From Planctomycetota bacterium (GTDB lineage: Bacteria > Planctomycetota > Planctomycetia > Pirellulales > Thermoguttaceae), in assembly GCA_018897395.1 (NCBI GenBank), contig JAHIKV010000157.1:1-6911 (forward strand): a DNA stretch of 6,911 bases, in the 5' to 3' direction. Made by a program: the position numbers and the translations under genes. Positions 1 to 6,632 of this stretch are shown here, piece by piece; position 1 is the stretch's first letter; each line of letters starts with the position of its first letter. A model generated the notes under the pieces. That model was given only the letters and a program-made list of their open reading frames with translations, was not told where the DNA came from and searched no databases.

Positions 1-137
<137 letters not shown>

Positions 138-227
138 CAAATATGATCAACTTATTCTGACGCGATACCTTTAGTAACCCGAGTTCGCGGAACTCTCCCG
201 GAACTCCGAGGCCCCCCATGAAACGCC
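138..227. other. Spacer between intron 3' end and gatD stop, with small hairpin
   Basis: These 90 bp form the 3' exon side of the intron and the downstream flank of gatD. The only structure seen is a perfect 6-bp hairpin, GAGTTC-GCG-GAACTC at 181-195. No T tract follows it on either strand, so it is at best a weak or factor-dependent terminator for the gatED operon. No gene or promoter is supported. Confidence 0.4.
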
Positions 228-1658
228 CTACTTCCAGTGCTTCTGCACGAAGGCATCGACCTCGGGCAGGCCGCCTTGGAGGATGAGGTAGCCGTTGTGC
301 GGCTCACGAGGCGTGGTTTCGTGGTTGATCGGCGTGGTCATCATCGTGCGGATTTGCCGCGGATCGTCGGTCTGCCCCAGCACCCACGCCAGCTTCATGT
401 AGGCCGTCTCGGGAAGCATGTTGTCCAAGGGGATGATGCCCAGTTCCAACAGGTCGCGGCCCGTGTCGTAGACGTACATCTGGGCAAATCCCCAGAGGGT
501 CTGGACGGTCATGACGACGGTGACGCCCTTTTGGACGGCCCTCTTGATTGCCGGATAGATGGGCTTGTTGACATGGCCCAGGCCGGTGCCCGCGATGACG
601 ATCCCCCGGTAACCCATGTCGGTAAGCCCGTCGATGATGTCTGGCTTGAAGCCGGGATAGTAGTACTGGATGGTTACTTTTTCCTCGAAGACGGGCTTTA
701 TCACCGGCACGCGGGTCTTGTCGCGCCGCAGGAAGTCGTCGGTGATGTATTTGAAGTGACTGCCGTCGTCGTTCGGGTAGCGGATGACCGTGGCCAGCGG
801 CGTGTCGCCGATGGTGCGGAAGGTGCTCCGATAGCTGGAGTGCATCTTTCGGCAGCGCGTGCCGCGGTGGAGCAGATCGTAGTTGTCCGAGGTGGGGCCG
901 AACATGCAGAGCATCACCTCGGCGATGTCGCATTCGGCGGCGGTCCGCACGGCGTTGATCAGATTCAACGCCGCGTCGGACGAGGGCCGGTCCGAGCTGC
1001 GCTGGCTGCCCACCACCACGATCGGCACCGGACTGTTCTGCACCATGAAGCTGAGGATCGCGCCGGTGTGCGACATGGTGTCGGTGCCGTGGCCGATGAC
1101 GATGCCGTCGACGCCCTTGGCGATCTCATCGCCGATGGCGACGGCCAGGGCCTTGTACTGCTCGGGCCCCATGTTCTCGCTGAAAACGCCGAAGAGCTTC
1201 TTCGTGGTGAGGTTGGCGATGTCGGCCAGTTCGGGCACGGCGCCGTACAGCTCGCCGGGCGTGAAGGCGGGGATTACCGCGCCCGTGCGGTAGTCGAGCC
1301 GCGAGGCGATGGTCCCGCCCGTGCCGAGCAACGTGACGTTCTTCTTCTGGGGATCGAAGGGGAATTCCTTTTCGGGAATCTTGTAGACGGCCTTCTTGTA
1401 GCCGATTTCCTTGATCGAGACGATCCGCTCGGCGGCGATGCCCACGTTGTAGCCGTTGAAGAGTTTGACCACGAGGTGGAGATCGTCGAAGGTCTCGCTC
1501 CGCGGCAGGATTACGCCGGTGAAGACGGAGCCTCGGTCGTTGGCGACCTCGACCTCGCTCCAGACGCCGATCCGGTGCTTTTCCAGAATTTCCTTCACGG
1601 GGCCTCGGTAGCCCTGGAATCGGTCGGCTCGCTCGTTGAAGGGGATGGTGCTGCTCAT
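228..1658 (-). CDS. gatD: Glu-tRNA(Gln) amidotransferase subunit D (GatD)
   Basis: GatD is the glutaminase/asparaginase subunit of the GatDE amidotransferase. It releases ammonia that GatE uses to convert Glu-tRNA(Gln) into Gln-tRNA(Gln) in the cytoplasm. The 476-aa protein has the family layout: a GatD-specific N-terminal domain (about 1-100), then an L-asparaginase fold (about 105-440). The first catalytic motif TGGTIAS is at 113-119 (T116 the likely nucleophile). The second, GHGTDTM, is at 189-195 (T192, D193), and RKMHSSYR holds the catalytic lysine K271. The spacing matches the T-T-D-K set known from archaeal GatD. The N-terminal domain and the K271 context distinguish it from ordinary asparaginase. 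Its ATG overlaps the gatE stop as ATGA, with GGGGAGG about 8 nt upstream, so it is probably translationally coupled to gatE. No frameshift or missing active-site residue is seen. GatD is normally archaeal, which makes this bacterial setting unusual. Confidence 0.93.
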   Translation of the reverse strand: MSSTIPFNERADRFQGYRGPVKEILEKHRIGVWSEVEVANDRGSVFTGVILPRSETFDDLHLVVKLFNGYNVGIAAERIVSIKEIGYKKAVYKIPEKEFPFDPQKKNVTLLGTGGTIASRLDYRTGAVIPAFTPGELYGAVPELADIANLTTKKLFGVFSENMGPEQYKALAVAIGDEIAKGVDGIVIGHGTDTMSHTGAILSFMVQNSPVPIVVVGSQRSSDRPSSDAALNLINAVRTAAECDIAEVMLCMFGPTSDNYDLLHRGTRCRKMHSSYRSTFRTIGDTPLATVIRYPNDDGSHFKYITDDFLRRDKTRVPVIKPVFEEKVTIQYYYPGFKPDIIDGLTDMGYRGIVIAGTGLGHVNKPIYPAIKRAVQKGVTVVMTVQTLWGFAQMYVYDTGRDLLELGIIPLDNMLPETAYMKLAWVLGQTDDPRQIRTMMTTPINHETTPREPHNGYLILQGGLPEVDAFVQKHWK

Positions 1659-3574
1659 CGGACCACCTCCCCGAGCTTCGTCTTGATGAACTCGGCGACT
1701 TCCGCGGCGGGGGCCTTGCCTTTAAGCATTCGGACGGCCCGGCCCGTCAGGAAGCGCACCCGTTTCTGGTCCGTGTCCTCATTATTCTTGCAACGATATC
1801 CCTCGAAGGTCAACTGATCCGCCTCCTGTGTCCAAGCCTCGTGCTGCCGCAGGGCGATGCCCAAGGCCGCGGACGCCCCCTCGGCGTCCAGCCCGTCCTG
1901 GGCCATGGTCGAAGCCACGGCCGGTATGGCCTCTCTCGGTATGCGGCCGTCCGTATAGAGATCGAAGACCTGAACCCACTCCGAGACCCCCAGACGCTGT
2001 ACGGGCACGCCGGAGCGTTGCAGGGCCTTGTACTGCTGACCAATCACGATGCCGGCCAGCAGCCCGTCCGCGCCGGTCTTCTCGACCACCGCGTCGACGA
2101 TCTCGGCGCCGCCCCGGCGGATCAGGTAATAGGCCGTTTCCTCGGGCACGCGCCAGGACATATACCGCTCGATTCGCTCCCAGGGGGGCGGCTTCAGGCG
2201 GGAACGGATCTCTTCCATCCGCTGCTGGGTTATCCGAGTAGGCGGCGAATCGGTGTCGGGATACATGCGGTCGGGGCCGGGCAGGATGCGCTCGAACGTG
2301 GTGAGGCCTCCGACCAGGGCCTGCCTCGTCTCCTTGGGTACCCCCGCCGTGGCGTCGGCGAAGCGGATGCGGATTTCCTCGGCGGCGGTACGGCAGTCCT
2401 CCTCGGGACCAAAGACGATGAAAAAGTCGTCGTTGCCTCCGGGGTTCACTCGCTTTCGCAGGCGTTCCAGTATGCCATGCTTGTCGGGGAACTCCGGCAT
2501 CGCCGCGCCGCTGAGCACGATCGGGGCCTCGTCCAGACAGGCGATCACTCGGACTCGGCCGCGCAGCTCGTCGAGGAAGATGGTGTCGGGCTGGGTGGGA
2601 TGCTGTGCAAGGCCCTCGACCCCCGCGATGTTCACGGCGTAGACCTTGCCGCCCGCCTGGAGCGCACGCTGCATGAATCCCAAATCGGCCGTCGCGCAGA
2701 CATCGCTAACGTCGTGGGCGGTCATGCGTACGGAGTCGGGTGTGCGGAGTCCCCGCCGATGCAGCTCCTCGCGAATCTTCAGCAGGTTGCACTGTCGCAG
2801 GGCTTCGTTGTGGACCAGCTTCACGGCCAGCCCCGCGCGGGGCACGCCCTTGATCTCGCAGCGGTCTCCGCCGCGGACGCTCACGTTCACGTCCTGGCGG
2901 CTCGCGCCGATGCCGGTGCGCACCCGGCCCGTGCTCCGGGCCAAAAGGCCGCAGAGCAAGATCGCTTCCCGAACTTCCTGGGGAGTAAAGAGTTCCGGGC
3001 CGGTGACGGTCTCCGTAAGCGGCATGCCCAGGCGGTCCGTGCGCCAGATGATCTGGTGTCCCTTGTCCTCCACCTCGCGGCAGGAGTCCTCCTCCACGCT
3101 GACGTGCGTGATCGTCAGCCGCCGGCCCTTGAAGGGCATCCATCCGTTCACGCCGACGATCGCCGTGCGCTGGAAGCCCGTCGGGATGGAACCGTCCAGG
3201 TATTGCTTCCGGGCGATGTGGACCTCGTCTATCACGTCCATGTTCATGGCAAGACACAGCTCGATGGCCACGTCGATGGCCTCCTGGTTCACCAGAAAGG
3301 GAGGCGTGTCGTCCATCTCGTACGTGCATACGTTCTGCCGGTTCAGCAGATAGACGATCTCCTTCTTCGTCTTGAACTCCATCAGGGCAGTGCCGTCGTA
3401 TTCTCCCAGCTCCGAAAGGGTCGGCCGCATGTGACGGAGCACTTCGCCGTCGTGGGTCTCCGTGTACAGCCCCGCGGGACAGCGGCAGAACAGCTTCTCT
3501 CGGGTCATAAGCTGCTGATGCACTTCCAGCCCCGAGATCAACCCAACTGCTTGGTAGTCCAAACTATCGAGCAT
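1655..3574 (-). CDS. gatE: Glu-tRNA(Gln) amidotransferase subunit E (GatE)
   Basis: GatE is the tRNA-binding kinase/transamidase subunit. It activates the glutamyl group of mischarged Glu-tRNA(Gln) with ATP and amidates it with ammonia from GatD. The 639-aa length is typical. The N-terminal cradle domain (about 1-270) opens with GLISGLEVHQQL (11-22) and contains the signature GIGASRQDVNVSV (221-233). H19, E161 and E188 are likely metal/ATP-site residues by comparison with archaeal GatE. An AspRS-like insertion (about 275-405) separates GatE from GatB, which lacks it, and is the main reason not to call this gatB. A helical region and YqeY-like tail (about 455-635) complete the subunit. The ATG at 3574 follows AAGGAAGG and a strong promoter match, making gatE the first gene of gatED. 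No gatA, gatB or gatC is in the window. Identity is firm; the bacterial host is the oddity. Confidence 0.93.
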   Translation of the reverse strand: MLDSLDYQAVGLISGLEVHQQLMTREKLFCRCPAGLYTETHDGEVLRHMRPTLSELGEYDGTALMEFKTKKEIVYLLNRQNVCTYEMDDTPPFLVNQEAIDVAIELCLAMNMDVIDEVHIARKQYLDGSIPTGFQRTAIVGVNGWMPFKGRRLTITHVSVEEDSCREVEDKGHQIIWRTDRLGMPLTETVTGPELFTPQEVREAILLCGLLARSTGRVRTGIGASRQDVNVSVRGGDRCEIKGVPRAGLAVKLVHNEALRQCNLLKIREELHRRGLRTPDSVRMTAHDVSDVCATADLGFMQRALQAGGKVYAVNIAGVEGLAQHPTQPDTIFLDELRGRVRVIACLDEAPIVLSGAAMPEFPDKHGILERLRKRVNPGGNDDFFIVFGPEEDCRTAAEEIRIRFADATAGVPKETRQALVGGLTTFERILPGPDRMYPDTDSPPTRITQQRMEEIRSRLKPPPWERIERYMSWRVPEETAYYLIRRGGAEIVDAVVEKTGADGLLAGIVIGQQYKALQRSGVPVQRLGVSEWVQVFDLYTDGRIPREAIPAVASTMAQDGLDAEGASAALGIALRQHEAWTQEADQLTFEGYRCKNNEDTDQKRVRFLTGRAVRMLKGKAPAAEVAEFIKTKLGEVVR

Positions 3575-3598
3575 CCAGCCCTTCCTTATAAAATTTCA

Positions 3599-3627
3599 AA
3601 GTTATGCGGCAGATCGAGAATTGTCAA
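3599..3627 (-). promoter_or_regulatory. Sigma70-type promoter of the gatED operon
   Basis: Reading the - strand, a perfect -35 TTGACA (3627-3622) is followed after exactly 17 nt by TAACTT (3604-3599), a 4/6 match to the -10 consensus. Transcription would start near 3592, leaving a short leader of about 18 nt with the gatE ribosome binding site AAGGAAGG about 5 nt before the ATG. An A/T-rich stretch follows the -10. This arrangement supports 3574 as the gatE start. Not tested experimentally. Confidence 0.65.
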
Positions 3628-3694
3628 GAAGACCGTGCTTGTGGGGGGCCGAAGGGTTGTTGTGCGCCGAAAAACTAATGTCGCAATGTTTAGC

Positions 3695-3747
3695 AGCCGC
3701 CGGTACGGCGGCTTGCGCGGGGACACGGGCCGCCATACCGGCGGCCG
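3695..3747. repeat. REP-like pair of inverted GC palindromes
   Basis: Two palindromes lie head to head between the glycosylasparaginase stop and the gatE promoter. The left one, AGCCGCCGGTACGGCGGCT (3695-3713), folds into an 8-bp stem with a 3-nt loop. The right one (3728-3746) has a 7-bp stem and a 5-nt loop. The right palindrome is also an inverted copy of the left: 3696-3712 and 3729-3745 match at 16 of 17 positions, so the whole unit could fold as one long hairpin. It begins about 26 nt past the - strand hydrolase stop and could act as a 3' stabiliser or factor-dependent terminator, but no T run follows. The form resembles REP/BIME elements; genome copy number is unknown. Confidence 0.7.
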
Positions 3748-3772
3748 ATAAACGGTCATCGTATTGTCATCC

Positions 3773-4723
3773 CTAGGGGAACAGTACGCACTCCGGCGCG
3801 ACCAACTCGTCGCGAGTCGTCGTGCGAACGGCCGTAAAATAACCCGGCCGCAAGGCGGCGGAACTCCACAAGCCTGAAGGATTGATCGCCATGATCGCCA
3901 CCTGGTGCATCTCGGGAAGCTGAAAGGCTTCTACAATGCGTTGGAGGACTTCGCGGGCGGCGTCCTTCGGTTCCGCTCCGCGGCCCATCAGTTCCACGGC
4001 GAGAAAGCTGCCGCAAACGCCCATTATCAATTCGCCCATGCCCGTGGCCACGGCCGCCCCGCGACGCGGATCGACGTACAGCCCATGGCCGACGATCGGC
4101 GAATCGCCCACCCGCCCCGGCACTTTGAACGGCAATCCGCTGGTCGAGCAGGCGCCGGCGATCTGCTCACGGGAATCCATCGCCAGCACTCCCACGGTGT
4201 CGTGGTACTTGTTGTGCGGTTCCGCCTCTATCACGGGCAGCGAGTCAGACTCTTCGAGATTTGTGGGGAGTGAGACGATTGCGTCGTCGTGGATTTGGGC
4301 GGCCGGATGTCGGCAGACCCAGTTCTGCCACATCGTCTGCGCACGCTTGGTTAAGAGGTTGGCGGCGGTAAGTCCCTGGCGGGCGGCAAAGCGATCGGCC
4401 CCTTCGCCGGCCAGCATTACCAGGTTGAGCCGATCCATCACCAACCGGGCAATCGAGACGGGGTGCGGAAACCGCCGTACGTAGCACACTGAACCGCAGC
4501 GCGACGGGGAAACCATGATCGAGGCGTCCAACGAGACATCGCCGGAGCGGTCGGGACACCCGCCACACCCCACGCTGCGGACCTCCGTGTCGGCCTCGAT
4601 CGCGCGGCAGGCCTGCTCCACCGCGTCAAGGCTCGATTGATTCGCTCCGGTCAGATAAGGCCAACCGGCCGCGTTGGCTTTCTTTCCAAAACTCCAGGTG
4701 CTGAGAATAATAGGTTCCGACAT
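3773..4723 (-). CDS. N(4)-(beta-N-acetylglucosaminyl)-L-asparaginase family Ntn hydrolase
   Basis: This is a glycosylasparaginase (aspartylglucosaminidase) family amidohydrolase. Family members are made as a precursor that cleaves itself before a threonine, which becomes the N-terminal nucleophile attacking the asparagine side-chain amide. In this 316-aa protein HDTVGVLAMD (174-183) gives the expected cleavage before T176. GRVGDSPI (203-210) holds the substrate-binding R204 and D207. ATGMGELIM (226-234) corresponds to the ATGNGDILM motif of the human enzyme, and STWSFG plus SLDAVE are typical of the alpha subunit. The start at 4723 is preferred over an upstream ATG at 4786 because GGAGGA lies 7 nt before it and the homologous region begins there. 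No signal peptide is visible, so it is probably cytoplasmic, unlike secreted relatives. The substrate may be free or isoaspartyl-type amides rather than glycoasparagine; this cannot be decided from sequence. It is co-oriented with gatED but separated by 198 bp. Confidence 0.88.
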   Translation of the reverse strand: MSEPIILSTWSFGKKANAAGWPYLTGANQSSLDAVEQACRAIEADTEVRSVGCGGCPDRSGDVSLDASIMVSPSRCGSVCYVRRFPHPVSIARLVMDRLNLVMLAGEGADRFAARQGLTAANLLTKRAQTMWQNWVCRHPAAQIHDDAIVSLPTNLEESDSLPVIEAEPHNKYHDTVGVLAMDSREQIAGACSTSGLPFKVPGRVGDSPIVGHGLYVDPRRGAAVATGMGELIMGVCGSFLAVELMGRGAEPKDAAREVLQRIVEAFQLPEMHQVAIMAINPSGLWSSAALRPGYFTAVRTTTRDELVAPECVLFP

Positions 4724-4812
4724 GGCAGGTTCCTCCAGCGGCGCGACAAACGCGTCAACATGACATACCAAAGCCGAAAAAGTCAAGAGCCGAACCGGAA
4801 TTTTTGATCGGC

Positions 4813-4840
4813 TTGACGCACGACCGTAAAACGGGACAAT
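4813..4840 (+). promoter_or_regulatory. Candidate promoter of ispD and following genes
   Basis: TTGACG (4813-4818, 5/6 to the -35 consensus) is followed after 16 nt by GACAAT (4835-4840, 4/6 to the -10). Transcription would start near 4847, about 20 nt before the ispD ATG. The 143-bp region is divergent, with the hydrolase gene reading the other way. On the - strand only a TTGACT (4786-4781) with no convincing -10 is seen. Confidence 0.5.
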
Positions 4841-4846
4841 TAGAAA

Positions 4847-4858
4847 CCATTCTAATGG
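4847..4858. repeat. Short inverted repeat in the ispD leader
   Basis: CCATT-CT-AATGG is a perfect 5-bp inverted repeat at the predicted transcript start. Its right arm touches the GGAG ribosome binding site of ispD (4857-4860). It could be an operator half-site pair or a weak hairpin affecting initiation, but it is short enough to be chance. Confidence 0.2.
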
Positions 4859-4866
4859 AGATATAG

Positions 4867-5607
4867 ATGTCCCGATTCGCCGTAATACTGCCCGCCGCCG
4901 GCCGTGGCAGCCGTTTCCACGACAAAAGCTACAAGAAGCCGTTCGCCCCGTTGGCCAACAAGTCCCTCTGGCTCCATTCGGCCGAGCGGTTCCTCGGCCG
5001 CGACGACGTGGTGCAGACGGTCCTGGTGATCGCGCCGGAGGACCGCGAGCAGTTCTTCTTCAAGTTCGGCGCGAATATCGCCATACTAGGCATTGAAGTG
5101 GTCGACGGCGGCGCCGAACGGGCCGACTCAGTCGAAGCCGCCCTTGGGCATCTGAAACCGCAAGCCGAGTTCGTCTGCGTCCACGACGCCGCCCGGCCGT
5201 GTCTGGCCGACGCCTGGATCGACGCGGTTTTCGCCGCCGCCGAAAAGACCGGCGCGGCGATTCTGGCCGTACCCGTGCCCGGCACGCTTAAGCGGGTCGG
5301 CCCCGACCGGAAGATTGAGGAGACCGTCTCGCGCGAAGGGCTTTGGGAGGCCCAGACGCCGCAGGTATTCCGCCGCGAATTGCTGATCGAGGCTTATGCC
5401 AAGCGCGACGGCTTTCAGGCCACCGACGACTCGCAACTTGTCGAGCGGATCGGCCATCCGGTGACCGTCGTGCCCGGCTCGCCGATCAACATCAAGATCA
5501 CCACCAAGGAGGACCAACGCTTGGCCGAGCACGCGCTTAGGGCGTTGCCGAAGCCGAAGCTCGCCGGCCCGCTGCATCCGTTCGCCGATGGGGGTATGTG
5601 GAGGTAG
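4867..5607 (+). CDS. ispD: 2-C-methyl-D-erythritol 4-phosphate cytidylyltransferase (IspD)
   Basis: IspD transfers CMP from CTP to 2-C-methyl-D-erythritol 4-phosphate, the third step of the MEP pathway to isoprenoid precursors, in the cytoplasm. The 246-aa length is slightly above the usual 225-235. The Rossmann-like nucleotidyltransferase motif LPAAGRGSRF is at 8-17 (R16). KKPFAP follows (K24), replacing the common PKQY. GGAERADSV is at 81-89 and VHDAARP at 105-111 (D107, R110). Further on are TLKRV (T140), REGLWEAQTPQ (R156, T164), TDDSQL at 186-191 and NIKITT (K210). All residues equivalent to the E. coli catalytic and binding set (R20, K27, D106, R109, T140, R157, T165, K213) are present, so it should be active. 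The ATG follows GGAG at 4857-4860. A proline-rich tail from about 228 is poorly conserved in the family. No other MEP gene is adjacent; it heads a + strand run ending in tyrS. Confidence 0.93.
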   Translation: MSRFAVILPAAGRGSRFHDKSYKKPFAPLANKSLWLHSAERFLGRDDVVQTVLVIAPEDREQFFFKFGANIAILGIEVVDGGAERADSVEAALGHLKPQAEFVCVHDAARPCLADAWIDAVFAAAEKTGAAILAVPVPGTLKRVGPDRKIEETVSREGLWEAQTPQVFRRELLIEAYAKRDGFQATDDSQLVERIGHPVTVVPGSPINIKITTKEDQRLAEHALRALPKPKLAGPLHPFADGGMWR

Positions 5608-5635
5608 GGGGAGAGAGGAGAGGGGAGAGGGAGGA
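5607..5635 (+). repeat. Purine tract (GGGGAGAG-type) after ispD
   Basis: From the last base of the ispD stop codon the + strand is a pure G/A run for 29 nt. It contains GGAGAGGGGAGAGGG (5617-5631), the exact reverse complement of part of the CCCCTCT array at 6646-6682. It is an imperfect, decayed version of the same simple repeat in inverted orientation. Its end supplies the GGAGGA ribosome binding site of the next gene. Such a tract could adopt triplex or G-rich folded structures. Confidence 0.75.
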
Positions 5636-5641
5636 TTTATT

Positions 5642-6226
5642 ATGCCGGATAGCATATTTTCGATTGTTGAACAGGTTGGCATCGTTGAACTCCAGTGGCA
5701 CTCGATCCCCATGGATCGAGAATACGATGAGTTTGTTAAGAAATACTACGAATCGCCACTGAATTCACCCGGCAATATCGTTTACGCCTTCGAGGGCAAA
5801 CATCACGCTTATCCCACTAGGACTGTTCTATACATTGGAATGTCCGAATCACAAGGCGGCACACGCCCACAGAAATCCGCGAAAGATCGGATTTACGGCA
5901 AGCCCAAAATCATGGCTTTCACTTATAGCGAGATGGTTCTTCGATGGGCGATGACACCAGAGATTTCCGAAGATGAGATAATGAAGTGGGATAATCCGGC
6001 GCACCAGACTCCCACACGGATTTTTGAGCATATGTTGATTCATGCCATGAAACCCGTCTTGAACAGTCGAGGGGCGGACGGTTACATGCAGGAGTTGATG
6101 TGTAATAAAAAATTGCAGAAGACGCCGTGTATTGGAAAATTGGTCGTGTGTAACAAGGGCGACAAGGGTCTGTTGCTTCCAGTCATTTACGGCGATTACT
6201 ATGGCCGCAGAGATGAATGGGAATAA
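5642..6226 (+). CDS. GIY-YIG superfamily nuclease-like protein
   Basis: I do not recognise a named family, but this 194-aa protein shows the spaced hallmarks of a GIY-YIG nuclease fold. NIVYAF (45-50) stands in the place of the GIY strand and VLYIGMS (62-68) supplies YIG. An arginine in KDRIYG (R83) takes the catalytic Arg place. FEHMLIHAMKPVLNS (128-142) gives the metal-binding glutamate E129 and the typical KPxLN ending with N141. The segments before 45 and after 145 are unassigned. The domain makes up most of the protein, with no added DNA-binding module evident. Family members cut DNA in repair, restriction or homing; which applies here is unknown. The start at 5642 follows GGAGGA with good spacing; an ATG at 5588 would overlap ispD and translate the purine tract. 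It is clearly less GC-rich than ispD and tyrS, suggesting acquisition. It lies 34 bp before the S23 gene. Confidence 0.65.
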   Translation: MPDSIFSIVEQVGIVELQWHSIPMDREYDEFVKKYYESPLNSPGNIVYAFEGKHHAYPTRTVLYIGMSESQGGTRPQKSAKDRIYGKPKIMAFTYSEMVLRWAMTPEISEDEIMKWDNPAHQTPTRIFEHMLIHAMKPVLNSRGADGYMQELMCNKKLQKTPCIGKLVVCNKGDKGLLLPVIYGDYYGRRDEWE

Positions 6227-6260
6227 ATTGTTCTAAAATTGTGGAAGTAGGGAGGGAAAT

Positions 6261-6632
6261 ATGTCGGTAAAGGATTATCGGGATTTGATTGTCTGGCAGA
6301 AGGCGATGAATCTGGTTGAAACGATTTATCGCACAACAAAGACATTCCCGAGAGAAGAAATATACGGTCTAACCAGTCAGATTCGTCGCGCCGCCATTTC
6401 CATTCCGTCGAATATTGCCGAGGGCAATGGGCGACACACGACTCGCGACTACGTGCATTTCCTCGGCATGGCTTATGGCTCCGTCAAGGAAGTGGAAACT
6501 CAAGTGCTCATCTCCGAGCGGCTCCGATATATCAATTCCGACCGCAGCGGCGAATTGGTGCAAATGACGACAGAAATCGCCCGGCTAATCAGCGGCTTGG
6601 TTAACTCCTTGAATAGAAAGACTTCTCGATGA
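6261..6632 (+). CDS. Four-helix-bundle protein, S23 / 23S rRNA intervening-sequence family
   Basis: This 123-aa protein belongs to the small four-helix-bundle family first noted as ORFs inside 23S rRNA intervening sequences and common as stand-alone genes. Family landmarks are near complete: YRDLIVWQKAM at 6-16, YGLTSQIRRAAISIPSNIAEG at 35-55 in two adjoining parts, DYVHFLGMAYGS at 63-74 and the ETQ helix near 79-81. The length is typical (about 115-130). The fold forms homo-oligomers and is related to Avd of diversity-generating retroelements, but a cellular function is not established; no reverse transcriptase or rRNA gene is in view. The ATG follows GGGAGGG by about 4 nt. Its stop overlaps the tyrS start as ATGA. 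Moderate GC and association with simple repeats suggest it arrived with the preceding gene. Confidence 0.92.
   Translation: MSVKDYRDLIVWQKAMNLVETIYRTTKTFPREEIYGLTSQIRRAAISIPSNIAEGNGRHTTRDYVHFLGMAYGSVKEVETQVLISERLRYINSDRSGELVQMTTEIARLISGLVNSLNRKTSR

Noticed and set aside
237..1817. Long + strand open frame opposite gatD
   Set aside because: It is antisense to a gene with complete catalytic motifs, its translation is His/Asp/Val/Gly-rich without recognisable domains, and stop-free antisense frames are expected at this GC content.
3695..3747. Rho-independent terminator of the glycosylasparaginase gene
   Set aside because: The hairpins are strong, but no T run follows in the - strand direction; a REP-like element fits better.
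1841..3751. 636-codon + strand open frame opposite gatE
   Set aside because: It is the antisense shadow of gatE; no motif is recognisable and the - strand frame matches GatE throughout.
4724..4786. Longer N-terminus for the glycosylasparaginase
   Set aside because: The extra 21 residues do not form a clear signal peptide, and GGAGGA sits 7 nt before the ATG at 4723 where family similarity begins.
5588..5641. Upstream ATG extending the GIY-YIG-like gene by 18 codons
   Set aside because: It would overlap ispD, translate the purine tract into Gly/Arg/Glu filler and lacks its own ribosome binding site, whereas the ATG at 5642 has GGAGGA at good spacing.
6261..6632. rRNA intervening sequence or diversity-generating retroelement, suggested by the S23/Avd-type protein
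   Set aside because: No rRNA sequence, reverse transcriptase or template/variable repeat pair is present in the window.
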